Assembly (NCBI RefSeq): GCF_017881085.1 | Contig: NZ_JADGRI010000008.1 | Coordinates: forward strand, 1-37,423 | DNA from: Bradyrhizobium sp. | Lineage (GTDB): Bacteria > Pseudomonadota > Alphaproteobacteria > Rhizobiales > Xanthobacteraceae | Direction of reading: 5' to 3' | Length of the DNA: 37,423 nt | In this document: piece after piece, positions 27,737 through 36,695 of the stretch | Position numbering within the stretch: the first letter of the stretch is position 1 | Layout of the letters: the number at the start of each line of letters is the position of its first letter | Notes under the pieces: model-generated | What the model saw: only the letters and a program-made list of their open reading frames with translations | What the model was told of the DNA's origin: nothing | The model's database searches: none | Made by a program: the position numbers and the translations under genes

Positions 27737-28543
27737 TCAGGGCACCCGACCCAAGGTCAGCCGCATGCCGTCATAGGCCGGAATCACATCCGGCGGCAGG
27801 CTCTGGCGCAGAACTTCGTAATCCAGATCGGAATGCATGTTGGTGATGACGGCGCGGCGCGGCCTGAAGCGGTCGATCCATGACAGCGCGTCGTTGACGC
27901 TGAAATGGCTGGGATGGGCGGCGTAGCGCAGCCCGTCGATGATCCAGAGATCGAGGTTTTCCAGCAGAGGCCAGCTCTCGGGCGGGATGTCGCTGACATC
28001 CGGCGTGTAGGCGGCGTCCGCGATGCGGTAGCCGAGCGCCGGAATATTGCCGTGCTGCATGATGAAGGCCGACAGCGATACCGTACCGCCCTTCCCTTCG
28101 ATCCCGCGGGTCTCGCCGGCCTCGATCGAATGATGATCGAGGATCGGCGGATAATCGCTGCCCGGCGGCGACACGAAGCAATAGGAAAACCGCTGCATGA
28201 TGTCCTTGCCGGTCGACCGGTTCAGATAGACCGGGATGCGCCTCCGCTGATGCATCACAACGGAGCGGAGATCGTCGATGCCGTGGGTCTGATCGGCGTG
28301 CTCATGGGTCAGGAACACCGCGTCGAGATGGTCGACATTGGCATCAATCAATTGCTCGCGCAGATCGGGCGAGGTGTCGATCACGACCCGCGTCACGCCG
28401 CGGTCCGAAGCCCGCTCGGCCATCAGCGAGCAGCGCCGGCGGCGGTTTTTCGGATTCTTGGGATCGCAGGCGCCCCAGCCGAGGGCGGGACGTGGAACGC
28501 CGGCCGAGGATCCGCAACCGAGAATTGTCAGGGTCAGCGTCAT
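27737..28543 (-). CDS. MBL-fold metallo-hydrolase (PhnP-like)
   Basis: A 268-residue metallo-beta-lactamase-fold enzyme. It has the start LTILGCGSSAGVPRP, the metal motif LTHEHADQTHGIDDLR (HxHxDxxH), later metal-ligand positions around MQHGNIPALGYRI, and a final segment with ITNMHSDLDYE. It resembles phosphoribosyl 1,2-cyclic phosphate phosphodiesterase PhnP and related hydrolases, but no phn genes are nearby and the substrate is open. Its ATG overlaps the tatD stop by 4 bases (ATGA). It is the last gene of the dac-tmk-holB-metG-tatD operon. Confidence 0.9.
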   Translation of the reverse strand: MTLTLTILGCGSSAGVPRPALGWGACDPKNPKNRRRRCSLMAERASDRGVTRVVIDTSPDLREQLIDANVDHLDAVFLTHEHADQTHGIDDLRSVVMHQRRRIPVYLNRSTGKDIMQRFSYCFVSPPGSDYPPILDHHSIEAGETRGIEGKGGTVSLSAFIMQHGNIPALGYRIADAAYTPDVSDIPPESWPLLENLDLWIIDGLRYAAHPSHFSVNDALSWIDRFRPRRAVITNMHSDLDYEVLRQSLPPDVIPAYDGMRLTLGRVP

Positions 28544-29331
28544 GCCGCAGCTTTCGCAGGCGGCACCTTCGAGAACAAGCGGAAGAAATTGTCCGTGGTC
28601 TGGCGCGAAATCTCTTCGAGCGACACCCCGCGCGTCTCCGCCAGCACTCTGGCGATTTCGACTACGTAAGCCGGCTCGTTGCGCTTGCCGCGAAATTTGC
28701 CGGGCGCCAGATACGGCGCGTCCGTCTCGACCATGATGCGGTCGGCGGGCAGTTCGGCGGCGAGATCGCGCAAGGCCTGCGATTTCTTGAAGGTGAGAAT
28801 ACCCGTGAACGAAATCGACAGGCCCAGGGAAATCGCCTTCATCGCCAGTTCCCGCCCGCCGGTGTAGCAATGCAGCACGGCGCGGAACGATCCCTTGTTC
28901 ATTTCGTCTTCGAGGATGCGCCCGCATGCCTCGTCCGCCTCGCGGGTATGGATGACCAGCGGCAGGCCGGTGGCGCGGGCCGCCGCGATATGGGCGCGAA
29001 AGCCGCGCTCCTGGGCTGCGGGCGAGCCGTTGTCGTAGAAATTGTCCAGCCCCGCCTCGCCCAGCGCTACGACTTTCGGATGCCGAGTCAGCTCGGTCAA
29101 CTCATCGGCGGGTATGCCGTCCTCTTCATCGGCATGATGCGGATGGGTGCCGACCGAGCAATAGACGCTCGGAAACCGCTCCGCTATCTCGAGCAGCGCG
29201 CCAAGCCGCCTCACCCGCGTCGAGATGGTGACCATGCGGCCGATTCCGGCGGCCGCAGCCCGTGCCACGATGCCGTCGAGGTCATCGGCGAAATCGGGAA
29301 AATCCAGATGGCAGTGGCTGTCGACCAGCAT
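28540..29331 (-). CDS. tatD: TatD-family metal-dependent deoxyribonuclease
   Basis: A 263-residue TIM-barrel hydrolase (YcfH/YabD group). It has the metal ligands DSHCHLDF near the N-terminus, GEAGLDN, the histidine in LVIHTRE, the histidine in VLHCYTGG and the aspartate in VETDAPYLAP. These enzymes act on DNA ends and abasic DNA. ATG 29331 (MLVDSHCHLD) is the family start; the upstream open frame overlaps metG. It lies 13 bases after the metG stop, the usual metG-tatD pair. Confidence 0.94.
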   Translation of the reverse strand: MLVDSHCHLDFPDFADDLDGIVARAAAAGIGRMVTISTRVRRLGALLEIAERFPSVYCSVGTHPHHADEEDGIPADELTELTRHPKVVALGEAGLDNFYDNGSPAAQERGFRAHIAAARATGLPLVIHTREADEACGRILEDEMNKGSFRAVLHCYTGGRELAMKAISLGLSISFTGILTFKKSQALRDLAAELPADRIMVETDAPYLAPGKFRGKRNEPAYVVEIARVLAETRGVSLEEISRQTTDNFFRLFSKVPPAKAAA

Positions 29332-29344
29332 CGGCGCGGCCCGT

Positions 29345-31285
29345 TCAAGCTGCCGTTGGCTCGATGTAACGCGGAAATACCGGCGCAGGTGCGGGAAGCA
29401 CTGTGCCCGGTTTGATCCGCGTCCCCAGCGCCGCAAAATTGCGCGACGAGGTTTCGGCGGCAATGCCTAGAATGTCGAGCATCTTCGCGGACGCCGCCGG
29501 CATAACGAATTGCGCAAGGATCGCGATCTGGCGGACGACTTCGGCGGTCACGTACAGCACGGTCGCTTGGCGTTTCGGATCGGTCCTTGCCAGCGCCCAC
29601 GGGGCTTCGCCCGCGAAATAGCGGTTGGCTTCCGCCACCACGGCCCAGATAGCATTGAGCGCGTGATGAATTTGCTGGGTCGCCATCGCGGTCCGCGCCA
29701 GCGCGATCATGCCGTCGGCCTGCGCCAGAATCGCCTTGTCGTTGTCGCTGAATTCGCCCGGCTCCGGCAGCACACCGGCATACTGCTTGCCGATCATCGA
29801 CAGCGACCGCTGCGCGAGGTTGCCGAGATCGTTGGCGAGATCTGCATTGATGCGCGCAACAATGGCCTCGTGATTGTAGCTGCCGTCCTGCCCGAACGGT
29901 ACTTCGCGCAGGAAGAAGTAGCGCATCTGGTCGACGCCGTATTGGTCGGCGAGGTTGAAGGGATCGACGACGTTGCCGACCGATTTCGACATCTTCTCGC
30001 CCCGGTTGAACAGGAAGCCGTGCGCGTAGACGCGCTTCTGCACGGGAATGCCCGCCGACATCAGGAAGGCCGGCCAGTACACGGCATGAAAGCGGATAAT
30101 ATCCTTGCCGATGATGTGCACGTCGGCCGGCCAGTAGCGCCAGTTCGGGTCGTTCTCGTCGGGAAAGCCGACGCCGGTGATGTAGTTTGTGAGTGCGTCG
30201 ACCCAGACATACATGACGTGCTCGGGATCGGCGGGAACCCTGACGCCCCAATCGAAGGTGGTGCGCGAAATCGACAGATCCCTCAAGCCGCTTTTGACGA
30301 AGCTGACCACTTCGTTCCTGCGCGAGTCCGGACCGATGAAATCCGGCTGGTTCTCATACAGCGCCAGCAGCCTGTCCTGATAGGCGGACAGCCTGAAGAA
30401 ATAGCTCTTCTCCTCGACCCATTCGACCGGCGTACCCTGCGGCCCGACACGCACATTGTCCGCGTCGAGCACGGTTTCGTCCGCGGCGTAATAGGCTTCG
30501 TCGCGCACGGAATACCAGCCGGAATAGCTGTCGAGATAAATGTCGCCATTATCCGCCATGCGCTTCCAGATTTCCTGGCTGGAGCGCAGGTGCTGCTCTT
30601 CCGTGGTGCGGATGAAGCGATCGAACGAGACGTTCAGGCGTTCATCCATGTCCTTGAAGCGCCGGGCATTGCGGGTCGCGACCTCCATGGTCGGCAGCTT
30701 TTCCGCTTCCGCGGTCTGCACCATCTTCAACCCGTGCTCGTCGGTCCCGGTGAGGAAGAACACATCCTTGCCGTCGAGCCGCTGAAACCGCGCCAGCGCA
30801 TCGGTCGCGATCGCCTCATAGGCGTGGCCGATATGCGGCACCCCGTTCGGGTAGGCGATCGCGGTCGTGATGTAGAAAGAGTTCTTCGCCGCCGGGGGCG
30901 ACGGCTTGGCGATGCGCGGGGTCTCGTCGGCCGTGGTGCCGGCCTTAACGTTTTCCTTGACGCTTTTGCCGACGCTCTTCTTGGGACTTCCTTTGGCGCT
31001 CTTGCCAACCGACGGCGCCTTGCCGGCAACGGCCGTCTTGCCCAGTGCCGAACCGCGCTTGGCCGATTTTGCTTTTTTTGCGGATTTCTTCGACGACTTC
31101 TTGGCAGCCTTCCGTGTCGCCGGCGTCTTCTTCGCAGCCTTCCTGGTTTTCTTGGCCTTCTTCGCCGTGCGCGTGGCTTTCTTCGCGCGCTTTTTCGAGG
31201 CCGATGCCTTGGCGCTGCGCTTCGATTTGCCGGCTTGCTTGCGGCCTTTCTTCCTGGCAACTTTCTTCTTGGCCTTGGCCACCAC
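29345..31285 (-). CDS. metG: Methionyl-tRNA synthetase with a histone-H1-like N-terminal tail
   Basis: A 646-residue protein. Residues about 135-646 are a normal class I methionyl-tRNA synthetase that charges tRNA-Met: [21 protein letters not shown] (HIGH at 151-154), WVDALTNYI, and KMSKS at 431-435. The usual zinc-knuckle cysteines are absent ([11 protein letters not shown]), as in the zinc-free MetG2 type. Residues 1-134 are almost wholly Lys, Ala, Ser, Arg and Thr, with AKK/KKA repeats like histone H1. Within that tail no ATG, GTG or TTG occurs in frame after the first two codons (its valines are GTT or GTC), so the core cannot be made separately. The start is GTG 31285 (AAAAGGA upstream) or the next GTG. 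It lies 54 bases after holB. Confidence 0.93.
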   Translation of the reverse strand: MVAKAKKKVARKKGRKQAGKSKRSAKASASKKRAKKATRTAKKAKKTRKAAKKTPATRKAAKKSSKKSAKKAKSAKRGSALGKTAVAGKAPSVGKSAKGSPKKSVGKSVKENVKAGTTADETPRIAKPSPPAAKNSFYITTAIAYPNGVPHIGHAYEAIATDALARFQRLDGKDVFFLTGTDEHGLKMVQTAEAEKLPTMEVATRNARRFKDMDERLNVSFDRFIRTTEEQHLRSSQEIWKRMADNGDIYLDSYSGWYSVRDEAYYAADETVLDADNVRVGPQGTPVEWVEEKSYFFRLSAYQDRLLALYENQPDFIGPDSRRNEVVSFVKSGLRDLSISRTTFDWGVRVPADPEHVMYVWVDALTNYITGVGFPDENDPNWRYWPADVHIIGKDIIRFHAVYWPAFLMSAGIPVQKRVYAHGFLFNRGEKMSKSVGNVVDPFNLADQYGVDQMRYFFLREVPFGQDGSYNHEAIVARINADLANDLGNLAQRSLSMIGKQYAGVLPEPGEFSDNDKAILAQADGMIALARTAMATQQIHHALNAIWAVVAEANRYFAGEAPWALARTDPKRQATVLYVTAEVVRQIAILAQFVMPAASAKMLDILGIAAETSSRNFAALGTRIKPGTVLPAPAPVFPRYIEPTAA

Positions 31286-31339
31286 AAATTCCTTTTATTG
31301 CTCGAACAAGATTGTTGAGAATGACCGCCGGCGGAGCGC

Positions 31340-32386
31340 CTAGCGCGTCGCTTCCGCAAGCAGCCCGAACACCGAGAAAACCAGCGGTTTTCGTTCAAGA
31401 TTGTAGGATTCGGTGTCCCGTGCGGCGCGATTGATCTTTTCCCACACCTCTGCCAGCCGTGCAAGGCGGGGAAGGTTGGCATTGGCGTTGGCCTCGTCGG
31501 CATGCAGGCGTTCGCTGACCCAGCGATCCACGCTGTCGACAAAGGCCGCGAGCGCCACGCGGTCGCTGCCGCCGAGCGCGTCGCCCAGCGCATGCAGCTC
31601 GCGCGGGTCGACCCGCGGCAGGGTCGCCAGCAGCGCGGCCGTCCGCTGCTGCAGTTTCAGGGCGTCGCCGCCGAGCAGCGTCAGCGCGCGCGCCACGCTC
31701 CCCTCCGCCGCCTCCGCAGCCTCGGCCAGCGCGGGATCGTCGGACGGGATGCTTGCGGCCTCGGCCGCGGCGCGGACGACGTCTTCCGCCGAAAGCGGCC
31801 GCAGCAGCAATTTCCGGCAGCGCGACAGGATGGTCGGCAGCATCCGCGCCGGCGCGTGGCTGACCAGAAGAAACAGCGACTGCTGTGGCGGTTCCTCGAG
31901 CACCTTGAGCAGCGCGTTGGCGGCATTCGGGTTGAGTTCGTCGACGGTATCGACAATGCAGACCCGCCAGCCCTCGACCGCCGCGGTCGAGCCGAAAAAC
32001 GAGATCGTCTCGCGGGTCTCGTCCACCGTGATCACGGTCCGCATCACGCCCTTGTCGTTGAGCGATCGTTCCAGCGTCAGCAGTCCGCCATGGGCTCCCG
32101 CCGCAACCTGGCGCGCGACCGGATCGGCCGGATCGACCCCCAGCGTCTCGGCACCCTGCACATCGGCGCCAAGCGGATTGCGATGCGCGAGCACGAACCG
32201 CGCCATGCGATAGGCCAGCGTCGCCTTGCCGATGCCGGCCGCTCCGCCGATCAGCCAGGCATGCGGAATGCGCCCGCTGCGATAGGCATTCAACAAAGCG
32301 AGCTCGGCATCGCGATGTCCGAACAGCGAGGTGGTCTCGCGCGGGTGAACCGCCGATATCAGATTTTCGACCTGGCGCGCGCTCAT
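31340..32386 (-). CDS. holB: DNA polymerase III delta-prime subunit
   Basis: A 348-residue clamp-loader subunit. P-loop GGAAGIGKAT is at about 47-56, preceded by LFGHRDAELALLNAYRSGRIPHAWL. The VDELNPNAANALLKVLEEPP segment is the delta-prime/gamma signature, followed by the sensor region LPTILSRCRKL. The four zinc cysteines found in many clamp-loader subunits are absent. ATG 32386 overlaps the tmk stop by 4 bases (ATGA), as in the usual tmk-holB pair. Confidence 0.94.
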   Translation of the reverse strand: MSARQVENLISAVHPRETTSLFGHRDAELALLNAYRSGRIPHAWLIGGAAGIGKATLAYRMARFVLAHRNPLGADVQGAETLGVDPADPVARQVAAGAHGGLLTLERSLNDKGVMRTVITVDETRETISFFGSTAAVEGWRVCIVDTVDELNPNAANALLKVLEEPPQQSLFLLVSHAPARMLPTILSRCRKLLLRPLSAEDVVRAAAEAASIPSDDPALAEAAEAAEGSVARALTLLGGDALKLQQRTAALLATLPRVDPRELHALGDALGGSDRVALAAFVDSVDRWVSERLHADEANANANLPRLARLAEVWEKINRAARDTESYNLERKPLVFSVFGLLAEATR

Positions 32387-33075
32387 GCTGAACTGGCCAG
32401 ATTGTCGGCGCTGGCGGCAAAGAAACGTTCGCGCAAGGCGGCCCATATGTTGGCGGCGACAGCACCGGGCTCGGCGGTGGCGTCGATCAATACGCAGCGC
32501 TGCGGTTCGGCGGCGGCGATCTTCCAGTACGCCTCGCGCAATTGCTGATGAAACCTGACGTCTTCCGCCTCGAACCGGTCCGGCGCGCCGTTACCGCGCC
32601 GGACGGCTGCGCGCTTCATGCCGACTTCAACGGGAACATCGAGAATGATGGTCAGATCCGGCTTGAGATCACCGATGGTGACCCGCTCCATCGCGTTGAG
32701 CACGGCCGGCGAGACCTTGCCCAGGCTGCCCTGATAGGCGCGCGTCGAGTCCGAAAACCGGTCGCACAGCACCCATATTCCCTGACCGAGCGCGGGCTGG
32801 ATGACCGTGCGCACATGGTCGTCGCGCGCGGCGGCAAACAACAGCGTCTCGGCGTCCGGACCCAACAGCTTGCCCATGCCGGACAGAACGAGATGCCGGA
32901 TGATTTCGGCGCCCGGCGATCCGCCGGGTTCGCGGGTCACGACGGTGCGCAGCTTGGCGGCGTTCAGGCGCTCCGCCAGCGTCTTGATCTGCGTGGATTT
33001 GCCGGATCCCTCACCGCCTTCAAAGGTGATGAAGCGTCCGCGCCCAGGCGCTCTCTTGACGGCTGTCTCGGCCAT
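32383..33075 (-). CDS. tmk: Thymidylate kinase
   Basis: A 230-residue dTMP kinase making dTDP. P-loop FEGGEGSGKST lies at about 18-28; TREPGGSPGAE, the LCDRFSDSTRAYQG signature (DR motif) and the lid region GAPDRFEAEDVRFHQ are all present. ATG 33075 (MAETAVKRAPG) is used; an upstream frame would overlap the dac gene. The gap to the dac stop is one base and the overlap with holB is 4 bases, so translation is tightly linked. Confidence 0.95.
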   Translation of the reverse strand: MAETAVKRAPGRGRFITFEGGEGSGKSTQIKTLAERLNAAKLRTVVTREPGGSPGAEIIRHLVLSGMGKLLGPDAETLLFAAARDDHVRTVIQPALGQGIWVLCDRFSDSTRAYQGSLGKVSPAVLNAMERVTIGDLKPDLTIILDVPVEVGMKRAAVRRGNGAPDRFEAEDVRFHQQLREAYWKIAAAEPQRCVLIDATAEPGAVAANIWAALRERFFAASADNLASSA

Positions 33076-33076
33076 A

Positions 33077-34333
33077 TCAGAGCTTCTCGACGCCGAGGCG
33101 AAACATTCCGATGACGAGTTCGCTCGCACCGTCGATCGCCCGCCGCATCGTCGATCCCACGCCGACGGAATCCGCTGCATAGACCGGCGCCTCCATCGCG
33201 ATATTGGCGCCGCGCCAGACCCGGACCACGCCGATCTGCTGACCGGCCGCGACGGGCGCGCGCACCGGCCCGTTGTAAACGACGCGCGCGATCAGCTTGT
33301 CGGTACCGCTTTTCTGAACCATCACCTCGACCGGTTTGGGGCTGACCAGCTTGACCGAGCGGCTGTCGCCGCCGAATACCTTGGCAAAGCCGATCTGCTG
33401 CTGCGCCGCGAACAGCGGCCGCGACTCGAAATTGCGAAATCCCCATTCCAGCATCTTCTTGGCTTCGGTCGCCCGATCGTCGGGATCCTCAAGACCATTT
33501 ACGACGACGATCAGCCGTATCCCGTTTTGCACGGCTGAGCCGACCATGCCGTAGCCGCCCTCCTTGGTATAGCCGGTCTTCAGCCCGTCGGCGCCCTCGA
33601 GCGAGTTCAGCAGCGGATTGCGGTTCTGCTGCCGGATCTTGTTCCAGGTGAATTCCTTCTCGCCGAACAGTTTGTAGAATTCGGGGTAGGTCTGGATGAC
33701 GTAGCGCGCGAGGACCGAAAGTTCGCGCACCGTCATCTTGTTGCCGGGATCGGGCAGACCGTTGGAATTGGCGAAGGTCGACCGCGCCATGCCGAGTTCG
33801 CGCGCGCGCTTGGTCAACATGTCGCCAAAGGCACGCTCGTTCCCGGCCATGCCTTCGGCCAGCACGATGCAGGCGTCGTTGCCGCTCGGAATGATGGCGC
33901 CGTGCAGGAGATCGTCGACGGCAATCTTGCTGTGAATGGCCGCGAACATGGTCGACGTGCCCGAGGGCGCGCCGCCCTTGCGCCAGGCGTTTTCGCTGAC
34001 GTGAAATTCGTCGGTGAGTTTGAGGTCACCCTGCTTGATGGCGTGGAAGACGGTTTCGACCGTCATCAGCTTCATCATGCTGGACGGCGCCCGCAATTCG
34101 TCGGCGTTCTTCTCGAACAGCACGCTGCCGCTGGTGGCTTCGATCAGGATCGCGGTCGGCGCGTCGCCGTCGAAACCGCCCTCCTCCTTCTTGGCGCCCT
34201 GCACGCTCTGGTTGGCGGCATAGACCAGGCCGCTCCAACCGAGCGAGACCGCGACAACAGCCGCGATCAGGCCGCGCCAGGATCGCGCAGGCGCTGGCTG
34301 AGGCTTTCGGGAGATTGATATTTCGAGTGCCAT
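33077..34333 (-). CDS. dac: D-alanyl-D-alanine carboxypeptidase (DacF/DacC type)
   Basis: A 418-residue low-molecular-weight penicillin-binding protein that trims the terminal D-Ala of peptidoglycan stem peptides. An N-terminal hydrophobic export segment is at about 20-39. Active-site motifs are S85-M-M-K88 (SxxK), S150-G-N152 (SxN) and K252-T-G254 (KTG). A PBP5-like C-terminal beta domain follows, with a final amphipathic stretch (ASELVIGMFRLGV) that may sit on the membrane. It heads the operon running through tmk, holB, metG and tatD. Its upstream region is shared with the divergent hydrolase at 34500. Confidence 0.94.
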   Translation of the reverse strand: MALEISISRKPQPAPARSWRGLIAAVVAVSLGWSGLVYAANQSVQGAKKEEGGFDGDAPTAILIEATSGSVLFEKNADELRAPSSMMKLMTVETVFHAIKQGDLKLTDEFHVSENAWRKGGAPSGTSTMFAAIHSKIAVDDLLHGAIIPSGNDACIVLAEGMAGNERAFGDMLTKRARELGMARSTFANSNGLPDPGNKMTVRELSVLARYVIQTYPEFYKLFGEKEFTWNKIRQQNRNPLLNSLEGADGLKTGYTKEGGYGMVGSAVQNGIRLIVVVNGLEDPDDRATEAKKMLEWGFRNFESRPLFAAQQQIGFAKVFGGDSRSVKLVSPKPVEVMVQKSGTDKLIARVVYNGPVRAPVAAGQQIGVVRVWRGANIAMEAPVYAADSVGVGSTMRRAIDGASELVIGMFRLGVEKL

Positions 34334-34418
34334 CGGCGGTGCCTTGAAGCCGGCGTTCTAACAGTTGAAAGTACCGCAAACAACACGGGTTTTGCCTGAT
34401 GTCGCAGCATCGATTCGA

Positions 34419-34447
34419 TTGCGGCGTTTTTCAAACAATCCTATCGT
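34419..34447 (+). promoter_or_regulatory. Weak sigma70-like promoter for the alpha/beta hydrolase
   Basis: TTGCGG (34419-34424), 17 bases, TATCGT (34442-34447). The spacing is ideal but the matches are only moderate. It would give a leader of about 46 bases before ATG 34500. Confidence 0.3.
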
Positions 34448-34499
34448 GTCGGCTCGCCGATCCCCCAACAAAATCTCGCAAACTAAGGCGGAAATAGCG

Positions 34500-35447
34500 A
34501 TGACATTCTCCCGAACCATTTCCGCCAACGGGATCGATATTTTTCTGCTCGAACAGGGCGAGGGTCCGCTGGTTGTGCTTTGCCACGGCTGGCCGGAGCT
34601 GTCCTATTCCTGGCGGCATCAAATCCCGGCGATCGCAGCGGCCGGTTTCCATGTCGTGGCGCCGGATATGCGCGGTTTTGGCCGGACCGGCGCGCCGGCT
34701 GATATCAACGCGTACAGCATCTTCGACACGGTTGGCGATATGGTGGCGCTGGTGGCGGCGCTGGACAAGAAGCAGGCCGTCATCGTCGGCCATGACTGGG
34801 GCGCGCCTGTCGCCTGGCATGCGGCGCTGTTCCGGCCCGACGTTTTCACCGCCGTAGCGGGTTTGAGCGTTCCTCCGCCGTTCCGTGGCCGCGCCCGCCC
34901 GCTCGACAGCCTGCGCGAAAACGGGATCACCAATTTCTATTGGCAATATTTTCAGACGCCCGGGGTCGCCGAGGCCGAGTTCGAGCGCGACATTGGCCTG
35001 ACGATGCGGACCTTGCTGGGGCGCGGATTTTCCGACCCTTCAGCCTCGCTCTTCATCCAGGATGGCAAGGGATTTTTGGGTGATGCGCGGTCCGATCGGC
35101 CGCTGCCGGGTTGGCTCAGCGAAGCCGACCTCGCTTATTTCACCGAGGCCTACCGGAGATCCGGCTTTCGGGGCGGGCTGAACTGGTACCGCAACCTCGA
35201 CCGCAACTGGGACCTGACCGCGCCGTGGCAAGGCGCGCAGATCCATCAGCCTTCGCTGTTCATCGCGGGATCGAAGGATTCCGTCATCACCGGCCTGATC
35301 GGCGCCAAGCGCGTCACCGAGCTGGAACGGGTCCTGCCGAGCCTGAAGCAAAAACTGATCATCGACGGCGCCGGCCACTGGGTCCAGCAGGAGTGCGCCG
35401 ACGAAGTCAACGCGGCCTTGATCGGTTTTCTGAAGGAGGTTCAGTAG
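34500..35447 (+). CDS. Alpha/beta hydrolase, soluble epoxide hydrolase type
   Basis: A 315-residue alpha/beta-fold enzyme. HGWPE (29-33) forms the oxyanion hole, and D99 in VGHDWGAPVAW is the nucleophile. Cap-domain tyrosines lie in FYWQYF and NWYRNLDRNW, and D260 and H293 (GAGHW) complete the triad. An Asp nucleophile with HGWP and two cap tyrosines is the epoxide-hydrolase pattern; haloalkane dehalogenases differ by lacking the tyrosine pair. ATG 34500 follows AAGGCGGA. The gene runs against its neighbours between dac and rlpA and its 3' end overlaps the rlpA 3' end by 7 bases. The physiological substrate is unknown. Confidence 0.9.
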   Translation: MTFSRTISANGIDIFLLEQGEGPLVVLCHGWPELSYSWRHQIPAIAAAGFHVVAPDMRGFGRTGAPADINAYSIFDTVGDMVALVAALDKKQAVIVGHDWGAPVAWHAALFRPDVFTAVAGLSVPPPFRGRARPLDSLRENGITNFYWQYFQTPGVAEAEFERDIGLTMRTLLGRGFSDPSASLFIQDGKGFLGDARSDRPLPGWLSEADLAYFTEAYRRSGFRGGLNWYRNLDRNWDLTAPWQGAQIHQPSLFIAGSKDSVITGLIGAKRVTELERVLPSLKQKLIIDGAGHWVQQECADEVNAALIGFLKEVQ

Positions 35448-36379
35448 AGCCCGCGGCCGGTCAGCAATTCGCTGGGACCGCGCGGATCGACCGGCGCATA
35501 GGCGGAGACCGGATTGACGCTGGGCGCATAGCTGCCGTCATTCTCATAACTGACGGCGCGCGGATTTTCGAGCGGACGGCCACGCGGATGCGGGCGGGCG
35601 GAAGCGGACATTTCCGACGTCGCGTTGATCGAAGCCATGTCCGCCGTGGTGGTGCCGAGGCTATAGGGCCGTCCTTCCGGCATCGGAATCTCGCCGCGGA
35701 TCGGGCGGCCATGCGGCGGAACTTCGGGAACGAAGGGACGAGCAGACGCCACCCGGACCAGTGACGGCGATGGGGCCGGTACGCCGGTGCGCAGGGTCGC
35801 CACCAACTGGCGGTCGTCGGAACCCTCGAGCGGGGCCCGGGCAACATATTCGACCCTGACGCGCGCCACGCCATTGCCTTTAAATTCAAGCAGTTCGGCG
35901 GCCTTGTTCGAGACGTCGATCAGCCGGTTACCGTGATAGGGCCCGCGGTCATTGACGCGGACGATCAGCGATTTGCCGTTGGAGAGATTGGTGACCCGCG
36001 CGTAGCACGGCATCGGCAGGGTCGGATGGGCTGCAGTCAGCGAATCCATATCGAAAACTTCGCCATTGGCCGTCAGCCGGCCGTGAAAATCGTCGCCGTA
36101 CCAGGAGGCCAGCCCCTCCTCGCGGTAATTGACGTCTTCCTCCGGCACGTAGATCCGCCCTGCGACGGTGTAGGGCTTGCCGACTCGGTAGGTGCCGCCG
36201 CCCTTTGGCACGGGTTCTCCGAGTGCTACCACCCGGGGGCTCGAGGAAACGCCGTATTTAGGATCGATGCGGCCCGCGAATTTGCCCGATGAGGCGCAGT
36301 TGGCGAGAAACAGGCATGCCACCACGGCCACGGCGCCTCGCGCCATCAGCAACATCTGATCTGGCTGTCGAATCCCCAT
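35441..36379 (-). CDS. rlpA: RlpA-like septal lipoprotein / lytic transglycosylase
   Basis: A 312-residue exported protein. A hydrophobic N-terminal segment ends in a lipobox-like LANC, with Asn in place of the usual Gly/Ala/Ser before the cysteine. The double-psi beta-barrel domain reads GLASWYGDDFHGRLTANGE, TAAHPTLPMPCYARVTNLSNG and VRVNDRGPY. The C-terminal 140 residues are a proline/arginine-rich low-complexity tail; no SPOR domain is visible. RlpA cleaves glycan strands lacking stem peptides, which fits a partnership with the carboxypeptidase encoded nearby. Start uncertain: ATG 36379 is used; TTG 36388, ATG 36355 and ATG 36346 are possible. Confidence 0.88.
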   Translation of the reverse strand: MGIRQPDQMLLMARGAVAVVACLFLANCASSGKFAGRIDPKYGVSSSPRVVALGEPVPKGGGTYRVGKPYTVAGRIYVPEEDVNYREEGLASWYGDDFHGRLTANGEVFDMDSLTAAHPTLPMPCYARVTNLSNGKSLIVRVNDRGPYHGNRLIDVSNKAAELLEFKGNGVARVRVEYVARAPLEGSDDRQLVATLRTGVPAPSPSLVRVASARPFVPEVPPHGRPIRGEIPMPEGRPYSLGTTTADMASINATSEMSASARPHPRGRPLENPRAVSYENDGSYAPSVNPVSAYAPVDPRGPSELLTGRGLY

Positions 36380-36617
36380 ACGCCCCAATTACCATTCCAC
36401 CGCGCACCTGCCTACTTCCGGCAACTGGCGGTACAAGCCCCGATGCGGCCCACCTCCGCATCAAGCTGTAAAGATATCGCATCGCGAACGCGGCGGAAAT
36501 GGGGAGAGGCTCGGCGTGGTGAATCAATGGTTGCAGTCGCGATCCGTCGAATTACGGAGATTTCGGCGCCGACTTGCCTTGCAATCCACGCCGCCTTCCC
36601 TCATGAGGGGCGCGTTA

Positions 36618-36656
36618 GGAAGGGTGGCCGAGTGGTTTAAGGCACCGGTCTTGAAA
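36618..36656 (+). pseudogene. 5' half of tRNA-Ser(TGA), cut at the end of the anticodon loop
   Basis: Acceptor strand GGAAGGG (36618-36624), TG, D-stem GCC (36627-36629), D-loop, GGC (36641-36643), anticodon stem CCGGT (36645-36649) and loop CTTGAAA (36650-36656; anticodon TGA at 36652-36654) all fit bacterial tRNA-Ser. The next bases should be ACCGG but are TTCGC. No variable arm, T-loop (TTCGAATC context) or CCCTTCC acceptor partner can be found in the remaining 767 bases. The gene is therefore broken here, most likely by integration of a mobile element in the anticodon loop. Confidence 0.75.
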
Positions 36657-36681
36657 TTCGCTAAACGGTGCCTTTACACAC

Positions 36682-36695
36682 CCCGACTAGTCGGG
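36682..36695. repeat. Perfect 14-base palindrome
   Basis: CCCGACTAGTCGGG is fully self-complementary. It lies 26 bases beyond the tRNA break and could be a protein-binding site of the integrated element. Confidence 0.6.

Noticed and set aside
29510..31318. Long open frame of about 600 codons on the plus strand opposite metG
   Set aside because: It mirrors metG codon by codon, has no ribosome site or family motif, and such long antisense frames are usual in high-GC DNA.
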